From assembly GCA_012513425.1 (NCBI GenBank), contig JAAZCF010000010.1, positions 1 through 12,075 on the forward strand: DNA of 12,075 nucleotides. The letters are read 5' to 3'. Under the pieces are notes generated by a model. It ran no database searches and had not been told where the DNA came from. It saw nothing but the letters and a program-made list of their open reading frames with translations. This document shows, one piece after another, positions 1-7,218 of the stretch. Position 1 is the stretch's first letter. Each line of letters begins with the position of its first letter. The translations under genes and the position numbers were made by a program. This DNA is from Bacteroidales bacterium. Lineage in GTDB: Bacteria > Bacteroidota > Bacteroidia > Bacteroidales > UBA932.

Positions 1-164
1 ACTGACTCCATGCATTGTTCAATTAAACCATCTTTACTTTCAAAGTTATTATACAGGGTTTTTTTGCTTACTCCCATTTTTTCAGCAATAACTTCTATCG
101 GCATTGATACTCCCTCCTTTTTAAAGAGGGTAATGGCTTTATCTAAATATTTGTCTTTTTTCAT
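1..164 (-). CDS. TetR/AcrR-family transcriptional regulator, N-terminal part (runs off left edge)
   Basis: Reading leftward from the ATG at 164-162, 54 codons are open to the window edge, so only the DNA-binding end is present. The translation begins MKKDKYLDKAITLFKKEG and continues with a helix-turn-helix, VIAEKMGVSKKTLYNNFESK (about residues 25-44). That is the classic TetR pattern, in which the 'GVSKKTLYNNF' recognition helix is followed by 'K-x-x-L'. TetR proteins are dimeric repressors whose C-terminal domain binds a small ligand; that domain lies outside the window. The gene sits just beyond the terminator of a tripartite efflux operon on the same strand and seems to have its own promoter. 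Control of that pump is a reasonable inference from position, not something the sequence proves. The family assignment is confident; the target and ligand are unknown. Confidence 0.88.
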   Translation of the reverse strand, partial: MKKDKYLDKAITLFKKEGVSMPIEVIAEKMGVSKKTLYNNFESKDGLIEQCMES

Positions 165-186
165 GTGGTGAATTATCTGTTCAGTG

Positions 187-219
187 CAAATATATACTTT
201 TTATAATAAAATAGTGCAA
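187..219 (-). promoter_or_regulatory. Candidate Bacteroidetes-type promoter of the TetR gene
   Basis: On the minus strand the -7 box TATATTTG (194-187) matches TAnnTTTG exactly and is followed by C, as is usual in Bacteroidetes. A possible -33 element, TTG (219-217), lies 22 bases upstream, slightly further than the usual 19-21. Transcription would start near 181, leaving a leader of about 17 bases before the ATG at 164. AGTGCAA occurs twice here (183-189 and 213-219); the repeat arises because both promoter elements are followed by GCACT. The -7 box is good and the -33 element weak. Confidence 0.5.
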
Positions 220-240
220 TTATTAAAAATATTTTAATAA
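220..240. repeat. Perfect AT-only inverted repeat (9-3-9), possible operator
   Basis: TTATTAAAA (220-228), the spacer ATA, and TTTTAATAA (232-240) form a perfect 21-base inverted repeat. It lies immediately upstream of the TetR gene's likely -33 element and overlaps the U-rich tail of the efflux terminator on the minus strand. TetR proteins bind palindromes of about this length, often beside their own gene, so an autoregulatory operator is possible. It consists only of A and T in AT-rich DNA, so chance or terminator function is an equally good explanation. Confidence 0.3.
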
Positions 241-241
241 A

Positions 242-280
242 AAGAGGGAGACTAAAAAATCTCTTTTTAGTCTCCCTCTT
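242..280 (-). terminator. Rho-independent terminator of the efflux operon
   Basis: Arms at 242-258 and 264-280 are perfectly complementary over 17 bp, with a 5-base loop at 259-263. The stem includes the GC-richer core GAGGGAGACT paired with AGTCTCCCTC. Read on the minus strand, the stem is followed by a run of five U and more AU-rich sequence. The plus-strand exit (GGATTCC) has no U run, so it should act on the minus strand only. It lies 26 bases beyond the stop of the PII-like gene and separates the pump operon from the TetR gene. Confidence 0.9.
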
Positions 281-305
281 GGATTCCTCTATATATAGGT
301 ATAAA

Positions 306-599
306 CTACACCATAGCTTCAATATTCCAAACAAATGCTCTAACACCTATTTTTTTATTACGATTGTCAAGCTTTTTCACCGTAAGCAGCAACTCTTCTA
401 CTTTGTCGTCTTCTACTACGGTCATTATGGCTGAATTCATTTCGGGCCATGTATGAGTACCTCTGCGAGGTTCTCCATTTCTTGAGCCTCGACCTTGCAC
501 TTCCTCAAAAAGGGTGAAGCCTTTGATCTTCAGTTCGTCGAGCAAAAATTCGACACGCTCGGTATTGGCTTGATTAAATACTATTAATACTGATTTCAT
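306..599 (-). CDS. PII-like small protein coupled to the RND pump
   Basis: This 97-residue soluble protein has no signal peptide or membrane segment, so it should be cytoplasmic. It starts MKSVLIVFNQANTERVEFLL, a beta-alpha opening like the PII/CutA ferredoxin-like fold. At residues 34-58 it carries a conserved stretch with GRGSR, GEPRRGT and WPEMNSAI, in the place of the PII T-loop. The uridylylated Tyr of GlnB/GlnK is not evident, and the C-terminal B-loop region is short and diverged, so it is not a standard nitrogen regulator. A PII-like group (PII-NG, and the related DUF3240) is known beside CusABC-type metal RND pumps in other phyla. This looks like the Bacteroidetes counterpart. Its ATG lies 3 bases after the permease stop codon, so it is almost certainly co-translated and may sense a ligand or touch the pump's cytoplasmic face. 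Ligand and function are unknown. Confidence 0.75.
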   Translation of the reverse strand: MKSVLIVFNQANTERVEFLLDELKIKGFTLFEEVQGRGSRNGEPRRGTHTWPEMNSAIMTVVEDDKVEELLLTVKKLDNRNKKIGVRAFVWNIEAMV

Positions 600-602
600 T
601 GC

Positions 603-3600
603 TTAATTCTCCTTTTTGTCTTCTGCAGAAAGCTGCATAAAAATAAAGTTTTTACGATTCTTCTCTATCTTATTACGCTCACTATGTTTGCTGAGGATAG
701 CATAGAACGTAGGAACAACAATCAAAGTGATAAATGTAGAAACCAAAAGACCACCAATAACCACAATACCCAGTGGATGCCACATTTCACTACCCTCACC
801 TTGGCTTAATGCCATTGGCAACATACCCAATATTGTTGTTAGGGCTGTCATGAGTACAGGGCGCAAACGAGAGTGGCCGGAAAGAGCAATAGCTTCATTC
901 AACTCATATCCACGATCTCGCATCAAATTGATGTAGTCCACCAACACAATTCCATTCTTCACCACAATACCAATCAACATCACCATTCCAAGGGCTGCAA
1001 TCATGTCAAGTGTTGTACCTGTAATCCAAAGAGCCAATATTACGCCAGTGATGGCGAACGGAATTGAAAGCAAAATGATTGCCGGTTTACTAAATGACTC
1101 AAATTGAGAAGCCATCACAACATAAACCAAAAGAATAATAAGCAACGCCAAAGAAATCATGTCACCAAAAGACTCTTGCTGATCTTCAAAGTCACCACCA
1201 ATGGACAAGGTTACGTCGCCTGGTAGACTAACTCCCGAAATTACTTCTTGCACTTGACCTGCCAACTCACCCAATGAAGTGTTATAAGGAGTAATATTTA
1301 CACTGACATAGCGTTGTCTGCTCTTTCTTTCAATTGTAGGAGGTGCAAAATACTCTTCAATAGTAGCAATTTCATTAAGTTTGACTTTTGCACCAGTAGC
1401 AGTTGGAATAGGCATATTGCGGATGTCATCAAGTGAGTTTCTGTCTTGTTCACGAAGTCTTACAACAATATTATACTCCTCACCATCTTCTTTCAAATAG
1501 CCGGCAGCCAAACCTGTCACACGATTGTGAACATAGGTTGAAACTATCGCAGCATTCAGACCCAAAGCAGATGCTTTTTCTTTATTTATAACCAGATTGA
1601 GTTCAGAACGGTCTTTGTCACGACTGATTTTTACGTCGCGGGCCGTAGGTATTTTCTCAATCACAAGATTTCTAATCTGCTCGGCTACAATATTGGTTTG
1701 GTCAAATGAATAGCCATAAATCTCAACATTGACGGTAGATTCGCCACCGCCACCCATACCTCCTTGAGAAACGCAAGTTGAGCGGACAATCTCCGGATAG
1801 TTTAACAATTCTTGTCTAATAACCTCGGCAATCTCATCCACAGAACGTTCTCTTTCTGCCTTCTTGGTGCAGACAACAGTCATAGAGATTGAATTATTGG
1901 AAGTAGATGAAAACATAGCTCCGGTGCCTGATTCATCGTTGCTACCAGCAGAAGTAGAAAGCATCGTAACTTCTGGAACCAACTCATATATCCTGGATTC
2001 CAAAGCTCTGGCAGTCTTGAGAGTTTCCTCAATACGAGTACCATTTTGTAGATCAATGGTAACACTAATACGACCATTATCAGAAGCTTGCATAAAGTCT
2101 GTTCCGATTTTTCCGGTTATTGCAGGTATTAGCGAAGCCACAAACAGCAATAAGAAAAATAGCATGGTCCCTGCCTTATGATGCATGCAGAAGCGCAATA
2201 AATTGGCATATAAATCATCAATTTTGTCAAGTGCCCTTACCACTGTTCTCTGATATAGGTCTTTTTTCTCAACGGTTTCTTTTATATGTCCTGTTTCATC
2301 TATTTCGACTTTCTTTGCTTTAAGCATCTGAGAACAAAGAGTAGGAGTCAAAGTGATGGCTACCACTGTATATATACAAACAGTAATAGTTACAATCCAA
2401 CCAAGCTCTTTAAACATAATGCCTGCAATACCTGTAAGCATTGTGAGAGGCACAAATACAGCCACAATAACCAAAGTAGTGGCAATTACTGAAACCCATA
2501 CCTCATTTGTTGCATAGATTGATGCTTCTCTAGGAGATGATCCTCTTTCAATATGCGTGGAGATGTTTTCCAATACTACGATAGCATCATCAACCACCAT
2601 ACCAATAGCAACTGTCAAGGAGCAGAGAGATATAATATTTAATGAACTACCTGATAATGCCAAATATATGAAGGATACAATCAATGCAATAGGAATTGTA
2701 ATGGCTATGATAAATGTCGCTCTCCATTTGCCAAGGAACAAGAACACCACTAAGACCACAAAGAGCAAAGCATAAAGAATTGACTCTTCAAGTGAGTTGA
2801 TAGAGTTTTGTATATCCTCTGATGAATCGTAAATTACCTCAATATTAATATCTTCAGGCAGACTTTTTTGGATATTGGCCATCTCTTTACGGATATCTTT
2901 ACATGTCTGCACAGTGTTAGCGCCAGACTGTTTGGTAACCATAAGTCTGACACCATCTCGGCCATTAATTTTCTCGTCCAAAGACAAATCTTTGATGGTA
3001 TCGCGAACCACAGCAATGTCTTTTACAAATATTTTGCTGCCATTTTGAGTTGTAGCTACAACAATGTTTTCTATCTCACTACTCTCAGCATATTCACTGC
3101 GTACCTCCAAGTTGTACTGCTCTTTGTCCATCTTAATCAAACCGGATGAAAGATTGATGTTGTTGGAACTGATGGCTGATCCAATGCTTTCCATAGGGAT
3201 GCCAAAAGCATCAAGCTTGTTTTGATCAATTTCAACATAGACATATCTATCAGGAGCACCCATGATTGATATATTTCCTATACCATCAACTCTATTGAGC
3301 TGAGGCACCATCACGTCATTCAAGATTTTCTCAAGTCCCGCATAACTATCACCTGCTGTAATGGCATAGTTAATAATAGGAAGAGAACTTGAACTAAACT
3401 TGAAAATATACGGAGATGCACAGCCACTTGGAAGCATATCTTTCAACATATCCACATAAGAACGGACATCATTCATAACTTCGTCAATATCTGTTCCCCA
3501 TTCAAACTCCAAAAGCACCATAGACATATTGTCTCTGGAAGTTGAAGTAATCTCTTTCAATTTATCTACTGAGTTCAGACTGTTCTCAACAAGTCTGGTT

Positions 3601-3788
3601 ACATTTGTCTCTACCTCAGAAGCACTTGCACCAGCATATGTAGTCATTACTGTTACATATGGAGGGTCCATTTCAGGAAATTGGTCAATAGGCAATCTCA
3701 AAAATGAGAACACACCAAGGACCATGACGGCAACAAAAATCAGAATAGTTGTTACCGGCTTATTTATCGCTGTTTTATAAATACTCAT
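603..3788 (-). CDS. RND efflux permease, AcrB/HAE1 type
   Basis: This 1061-residue inner-membrane pump uses proton-motive force to drive substrates through an adaptor and outer-membrane channel. The N-terminus (MSIYKTAINKPVTT, then TM1 about 12-30) is followed by a large periplasmic loop, membrane segments about 336-490, a second TM around 541-558, a second periplasmic loop, and segments about 876-1032. The TM4 motif GMVVDDAIVVLENI places the proton-relay pair at Asp400-Asp401, and TM10 has VVKNGIVLVDY with Lys944, matching AcrB D407/D408/K940. The double Asp puts it in the HAE1 (hydrophobe/amphiphile) class rather than the CusA metal class. Length is normal (AcrB 1049). The switch-loop area (about 611-630) is rich in Ser and Gly, and a Gly run occurs at 676-683. 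The start lies 2 bases after the adaptor's stop. Substrates cannot be deduced; drugs, bile salts, fatty acids or peptides are all possible. Confidence 0.95.
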   Translation of the reverse strand: MSIYKTAINKPVTTILIFVAVMVLGVFSFLRLPIDQFPEMDPPYVTVMTTYAGASASEVETNVTRLVENSLNSVDKLKEITSTSRDNMSMVLLEFEWGTDIDEVMNDVRSYVDMLKDMLPSGCASPYIFKFSSSSLPIINYAITAGDSYAGLEKILNDVMVPQLNRVDGIGNISIMGAPDRYVYVEIDQNKLDAFGIPMESIGSAISSNNINLSSGLIKMDKEQYNLEVRSEYAESSEIENIVVATTQNGSKIFVKDIAVVRDTIKDLSLDEKINGRDGVRLMVTKQSGANTVQTCKDIRKEMANIQKSLPEDINIEVIYDSSEDIQNSINSLEESILYALLFVVLVVFLFLGKWRATFIIAITIPIALIVSFIYLALSGSSLNIISLCSLTVAIGMVVDDAIVVLENISTHIERGSSPREASIYATNEVWVSVIATTLVIVAVFVPLTMLTGIAGIMFKELGWIVTITVCIYTVVAITLTPTLCSQMLKAKKVEIDETGHIKETVEKKDLYQRTVVRALDKIDDLYANLLRFCMHHKAGTMLFFLLLFVASLIPAITGKIGTDFMQASDNGRISVTIDLQNGTRIEETLKTARALESRIYELVPEVTMLSTSAGSNDESGTGAMFSSTSNNSISMTVVCTKKAERERSVDEIAEVIRQELLNYPEIVRSTCVSQGGMGGGGESTVNVEIYGYSFDQTNIVAEQIRNLVIEKIPTARDVKISRDKDRSELNLVINKEKASALGLNAAIVSTYVHNRVTGLAAGYLKEDGEEYNIVVRLREQDRNSLDDIRNMPIPTATGAKVKLNEIATIEEYFAPPTIERKSRQRYVSVNITPYNTSLGELAGQVQEVISGVSLPGDVTLSIGGDFEDQQESFGDMISLALLIILLVYVVMASQFESFSKPAIILLSIPFAITGVILALWITGTTLDMIAALGMVMLIGIVVKNGIVLVDYINLMRDRGYELNEAIALSGHSRLRPVLMTALTTILGMLPMALSQGEGSEMWHPLGIVVIGGLLVSTFITLIVVPTFYAILSKHSERNKIEKNRKNFIFMQLSAEDKKEN

Positions 3789-3790
3789 TC

Positions 3791-4792
3791 TTATTCAGTT
3801 TTAATAGCTGCTCCGTCAACAAGCTTTTCTGCACCTGTGGTCACAATTTCATCACCAAGAGCCAGTTCATCACTAATTATCTCAACTTTATCGTCATATC
3901 TTTCGCCAACTTTTACAAATACTCGCTTAGCGACTCCATTATTGTTGACATAAATAAATCTTTCATTTGAACCGGTAAGTTTCTGAACACTTTGGTAAGG
4001 AACGATAGTGGCTTGAACCTCACCCATTGCTACAGATGTTGAAGCATACATACCAGGGCGCAAACGCTCTGCACCATTAGGAATTCGTACTCGAACCTTG
4101 AAACTGTGAGAAGTTGCATCAATTGTAGGATACACCAAATCGATAGTAGCTGGGAACAATTCATCTGGATAAATATCAGAAATGACATTTATTTTCATTC
4201 CTTTTTTGATAAGAGGAAAATAGGTCTCAGGAATATTAATAAAAGCCTTTAATACATTTATTTGAGTTAATGTTAAAATTGCTTGGCCGGCATATAACTC
4301 ACCATCTTCATAGTTTCTGGCTGAGATTATACCCCCAAATTTTGCTTTGACATATGTATTTGCTTCAATAAAACCTAAGCTTTCTTTTGTTTGATCATAG
4401 CTAAGCTTTGTCTGGTCATACACTTGCTGAGACACAGCTCCAGTCTCAACCAAAGACTCCACGCGGCTGAGTTCGCGCTCAAGATTAGTGAAGGTGAGTT
4501 TTGTGGTATTGTACTGATTTTGATCCATTCTAACCAATGTTGTGCCGGCACCGACTTTTGTACCAACCTCTGTGTAGATATGCTCAATACGACCGCTTAT
4601 TGAGGGAGCTATATCCATTTTTTGATAGCCCTCAAGAGTAGTTGAAAAGCTTAGAGTTCTGTCAACAACAGTGCTCTCAAGCGGAGTAAGTTCCACCAAT
4701 TCTACTCGGTTTTCATCTTTGACTTCTGGCTGCACGTTACATCCTGCAAACATTGCTATCGCGCACAGCGCGAAAATTAAAAATTTCTTCAT
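3791..4792 (-). CDS. RND periplasmic adaptor (membrane fusion) lipoprotein
   Basis: This 333-residue HlyD/AcrA-family adaptor bridges the RND permease and the TolC-like channel. The N-terminus MKKFLIFALCAIAMFAGC has a lipobox (FAGC), so Cys18 should be lipidated and anchor the protein to the inner membrane. Half of the lipoyl-like domain is at about 57-92 (SGRIEHIYTEVGTKVGAGTTL). A helical hairpin follows at about 95-142, then the second lipoyl half (KAKFGGIISARNYEDGE, 149-165), the beta-barrel domain, and RLRPGM at 243-248 in the membrane-proximal region. The coiled-coil hairpin is rather short. The gene lies between the channel gene (15-base gap) and the permease gene (2-base gap), so all three form one transport unit. 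Assignment is secure; substrate is unknown. Confidence 0.94.
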   Translation of the reverse strand: MKKFLIFALCAIAMFAGCNVQPEVKDENRVELVELTPLESTVVDRTLSFSTTLEGYQKMDIAPSISGRIEHIYTEVGTKVGAGTTLVRMDQNQYNTTKLTFTNLERELSRVESLVETGAVSQQVYDQTKLSYDQTKESLGFIEANTYVKAKFGGIISARNYEDGELYAGQAILTLTQINVLKAFINIPETYFPLIKKGMKINVISDIYPDELFPATIDLVYPTIDATSHSFKVRVRIPNGAERLRPGMYASTSVAMGEVQATIVPYQSVQKLTGSNERFIYVNNNGVAKRVFVKVGERYDDKVEIISDELALGDEIVTTGAEKLVDGAAIKTE

Positions 4793-4807
4793 TTTATTGT
4801 AATTATT

Positions 4808-6103
4808 CTACTTATTCAATAATGTATTGAGCTCTATCTCTGCGTTAATAAGCTCTAAAATCGACTGAACATAAGAGCTTTGAGCTCCAATTAATGTGGT
4901 GTTGGCATTTGTCATCTCTAATACGCTTGAGTAACCTTGTTGATATTTGGCAGCCATATTTGCAAACACGCGCTTGTTTACTTCAAGATTCTTCTCATGA
5001 TTAAGGTACTTTTCATAAGCACTCTTCAAATCATAGCAATATTGACGATACTGAACCTGAAGACTATTCTCTGTGTCAGCCAAGCTGTTCATACTCTTTT
5101 GATAACTCAATTTTGCGCTTTTTATCTTCTTCGCGGTTTGGAGACTGGTAAACAAAGGAACGCTTACTCCAATATTCATAGTATTCGGAGGAGTCATATT
5201 CATACCTTCACCAAATGTCTTTTTGGCAGAATACTGATATGCAATCCTAATTGTTGGAGCGATACTCCATTGAGTCATTGAGAGTTGTTTTTTAGCCATG
5301 TCAACATTTTTCTTCAACAACTGATAGTCATAATTGTTGTCAATATTAAATTGTTCGTTGAGCAAAGCCATTGACAAATCAGTATCAATAAGAGCATCCA
5401 ACTCATCAGTCAACACTATTTCTGAGTCAGGAGAAAGATTCAACTGCAATCTAAGAGCATTATAAATCATCTCAAGACTACGCTCTGCTCCAGAAATTGT
5501 AGTTTTCGTAGTAGAAACCTGAACAAGCATTTGATCGGCACTCACCTGCTCAGAAGCACCTGCATCCACTGATTGTTGAGATATGTTGTGAAGTTTTTCG
5601 ACCTCCGCAAGACTGCTTTTTAGCAAATCAATAGTCTGTTTGCTGACCAAAGCAGAATAATATAGAGTTTTCACTTGATTGGCAATAGTCTGCGCTGTCT
5701 TCTTTAAAGAAATATCAGACATTTGTCTAGATATTTCACTAAGTGCTATTCCAACTACCTGAGCACCATTAAAAGTCACCGCTGCTGTCACTGCCATAGT
5801 CGCACTGCTTGGTAAAGCTATCTTCATTTCACCGAAACTCATCATATAACCAAACATATTGGAGTAGTCTGCACTTGCACTCACTTGTGGCAGTAAAGAA
5901 GAAATAGACTGCCATTTTGTCGCTTGGGCAATTTGAACATCAAGTTCGGCATTGTCCAATGTCCGATTACGCTCAATAGCTAACTGTTGAGCTTGCTCTA
6001 AAGATAAGCGTAACGTCTCATTTTGCTGTGCATTGATTTGACTTGAAAAAGTCACAAATACCAATGCTACAATCACTTTTAAAAGTGCTTTTCTATGTAC
6101 CAT
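4808..6103 (-). CDS. TolC-family outer-membrane efflux channel
   Basis: The open frame extends to 6193, but I place the start at the ATG at 6103. From there the protein begins MVHRKALLKVIVALVFVTFS, a normal signal peptide ending in INAQ near residue 26, and this start also lies downstream of the likely promoter. The protein is then 431 residues, typical for the family. The mature start LRLSLEQAQQLAIERN is the usual opening helix of outer-membrane efflux proteins. The long helical repeats are visible, for example AELDVQIAQATKWQSISSLL and, in the second half, the matching stretch ending in SYVQSILELINAEIELNTLL. As a trimer it forms the outer-membrane barrel and periplasmic tunnel. It is the first gene of the pump operon, an order often seen in Bacteroidetes, where the channel precedes the adaptor and permease. 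Confidence 0.92.
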   Translation of the reverse strand: MVHRKALLKVIVALVFVTFSSQINAQQNETLRLSLEQAQQLAIERNRTLDNAELDVQIAQATKWQSISSLLPQVSASADYSNMFGYMMSFGEMKIALPSSATMAVTAAVTFNGAQVVGIALSEISRQMSDISLKKTAQTIANQVKTLYYSALVSKQTIDLLKSSLAEVEKLHNISQQSVDAGASEQVSADQMLVQVSTTKTTISGAERSLEMIYNALRLQLNLSPDSEIVLTDELDALIDTDLSMALLNEQFNIDNNYDYQLLKKNVDMAKKQLSMTQWSIAPTIRIAYQYSAKKTFGEGMNMTPPNTMNIGVSVPLFTSLQTAKKIKSAKLSYQKSMNSLADTENSLQVQYRQYCYDLKSAYEKYLNHEKNLEVNKRVFANMAAKYQQGYSSVLEMTNANTTLIGAQSSYVQSILELINAEIELNTLLNK

Positions 6104-6137
6104 AAAACTATTGTGTAATAAAAAAAATATTAATGTG

Positions 6138-6169
6138 CAAAAGAACGCTATTCTGACGCAAAAAACAAG
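6138..6169 (-). promoter_or_regulatory. Candidate promoter of the efflux operon
   Basis: On the minus strand a -7-like box TTCTTTTG (6145-6138; one mismatch to TAnnTTTG, followed by C) lies 20 bases downstream of CTTG (6169-6166), a three-of-four match to the -33 TTTG. Transcription would begin near 6131, giving a leader of about 28 bases before the ATG at 6103. The 23-base stretch just downstream is a long A/T run with short inverted arms (TAATA 6116-6120, TATTA 6128-6132), a possible but weak regulator site. This placement argues against the longer reading frame that begins at 6193. Confidence 0.42.
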
Positions 6170-6223
6170 CCACCACACACACTTTCTCGCCAATTCGATC
6201 TTATGTCGTATCTAAAAAAATGC

Positions 6224-6231
6224 TATCTTCG
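6224..6231 (+). promoter_or_regulatory. Candidate -7 box for the thioredoxin cluster
   Basis: TATCTTCG (followed by C) is one mismatch from TAnnTTTG and lies 26 bases before the thioredoxin ATG. The predicted start of transcription is near 6237, a leader of about 20 bases, similar to the other promoters in this window. No convincing -33 TTTG is seen 19-21 bases upstream, where the sequence reads CTTATG. Confidence 0.4.
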
Positions 6232-6257
6232 CCTCAAATATTTAATCATGTTGCAAT

Positions 6258-6566
6258 ATGAACATCTCAGATTCTAACTTTGAAGATATTATTACCGGGG
6301 AATTGCCGGTAATGGTTGATTTTTGGGCACCTTGGTGCGGTCCTTGTAGGATGATATCTCCGGTTGTGGAAGAGCTCTCTGATGAATATCAAGACAATGT
6401 ACTCATCTGCAAATGCAATGTTGACGACAATGACGAAGTTCCTTTGAAGTATGCTGTTCGCAACATTCCAACCCTTTTGTTTTTTAAAGGCGGTGAATTA
6501 GTCGATCGTTTAGTCGGCGCTGTTTCAAAGCAAGATATTGTAAACAAATTAAATTCGTTGTTATGA
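6258..6566 (+). CDS. trxA: Thioredoxin
   Basis: This 102-residue cytoplasmic disulfide reductase has no signal peptide. The active site WAPWCGPCRM is exactly that of classical thioredoxin, with redox cysteines Cys27 and Cys30. The cis-proline loop RNIPTLLFF places the conserved Pro at 71, and the C-terminal GAVSKQDIVNKL helix is complete. Length is slightly below E. coli TrxA (109) because the N-terminus is short, but no core element is missing. It would be reduced by thioredoxin reductase and supply electrons to ribonucleotide reductase, peroxiredoxins and similar enzymes. It is the first gene of a plus-strand cluster: the next gene overlaps its stop by 4 bases (ATGA) or 1 base, depending on which of two adjacent ATGs is used. 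Confidence 0.96.
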   Translation: MNISDSNFEDIITGELPVMVDFWAPWCGPCRMISPVVEELSDEYQDNVLICKCNVDDNDEVPLKYAVRNIPTLLFFKGGELVDRLVGAVSKQDIVNKLNSLL

Positions 6567-7216
6567 TGAAAAAAATTATTCTTTCACTAGTGGCCGTTAT
6601 TATGTTATCTGCCACAAGTTTTACTTCACAGGCTCAAGGTTTGCTGTTCAAAGGTGGATTGAACTACACAAATCTTGATTTCAATCAAAGTTTCAAAGAC
6701 ATAGCTCAATCAATTGGTTTGAGTGTCAGTAATTATTCAAGTTTCCATATCGGTGTAGGTTATCAAACAGAAAACACTGCCGGATTTACTTTGCAACCAG
6801 AGTTGCTCTATTCCAAAAAGGGTCAGAAATTTGGTGAACAAGCTTCATGGAACTTAGATTATCTTGAGCTTCCTGTCAATGTCCAATGGGGTCCGGACTT
6901 GGTTATCTGTCGCCCATTTGTCCAATTAAGTCCTTTTGTTGGATATAGCATCAGAAGTCGTGTATCTACTTCAAACGAAACTCTTGACAGGCAAATCACT
7001 TCTTTCTTTGAGTCATTTACTATGGATGCCAATCGTTTTGAATTTGGCTTGGGTGTCGGTGGTGGCATCGAGCTTGTTCGTAAGTTCCAAATCACTGCCC
7101 AATATGTTTGGAACTTTGGCAATGTAGCCAATCTTCAGGATTATTTAGATAGTGCCAGAAATATCAGCAAAGATACTTGCGGTGCTTTACAAATTTCTTT
7201 AGGCTTAATGTTTTAG
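6563..7216 (+). CDS. PorT-like outer-membrane beta-barrel protein
   Basis: This 217-residue exported protein has a signal peptide, MMKKIILSLVAVIMLSATSF, with probable cleavage after SQAQ near residue 25. The mature part opens with LLFKGGLNYTNLDF and has alternating polar/aromatic strands such as FHIGVGYQTE, LQPELLYSKKGQKF, LDYLELPVNVQW, FGLGVGGGIEL and ITAQYVWNFGN. It ends in a strand with a terminal aromatic residue (LQISLGLMF). This is the pattern of the Bacteroidetes 'outer membrane protein beta-barrel / PorT family' with about eight strands. Two ATG codons are adjacent (6563 and 6566); the second gives the common MKKII start. Overlap with the thioredoxin stop implies translational coupling. 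The precise role is unknown; PorT itself serves type IX secretion, but this wide family should not be equated with that function. Confidence 0.8.
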   Translation: MMKKIILSLVAVIMLSATSFTSQAQGLLFKGGLNYTNLDFNQSFKDIAQSIGLSVSNYSSFHIGVGYQTENTAGFTLQPELLYSKKGQKFGEQASWNLDYLELPVNVQWGPDLVICRPFVQLSPFVGYSIRSRVSTSNETLDRQITSFFESFTMDANRFEFGLGVGGGIELVRKFQITAQYVWNFGNVANLQDYLDSARNISKDTCGALQISLGLMF

Positions 7217-7218
7217 TC

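Noticed and set aside
306..599. Classical GlnB/GlnK nitrogen regulator
   Set aside because: The T-loop uridylylation Tyr and the canonical B-loop are not recognisable and there is no amtB or glutamine synthetase gene nearby; only a PII-like relationship is supported.
2868..3149. 93-codon plus-strand frame (and other frames of 60-114 codons across 727-5281) opposite the permease, adaptor and channel genes
   Set aside because: They are shadows of well-supported family genes on the minus strand; their translations are low-complexity or Cys/His-rich and show no domain or signal.
6116..6132. TAATA-A7-TATTA as an operator shared with the palindrome at 220-240
   Set aside because: Arms are only 5 bp, the sequence is an A-rich run, and it does not match the 220-240 palindrome closely enough to claim the same binding site.
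6104..6193. N-terminal extension of the TolC-like frame from an ATG at 6193
   Set aside because: It adds 30 hydrophobic, Cys-rich residues in front of a complete signal peptide and spans the likely promoter; the ATG at 6103 gives a normal family start.
7177..7218. Longer start for the polyprenyl synthase
   Set aside because: It overlaps the barrel gene by 40 bases and adds residues with no family similarity; the ATG at 7219 follows the previous stop by two bases.
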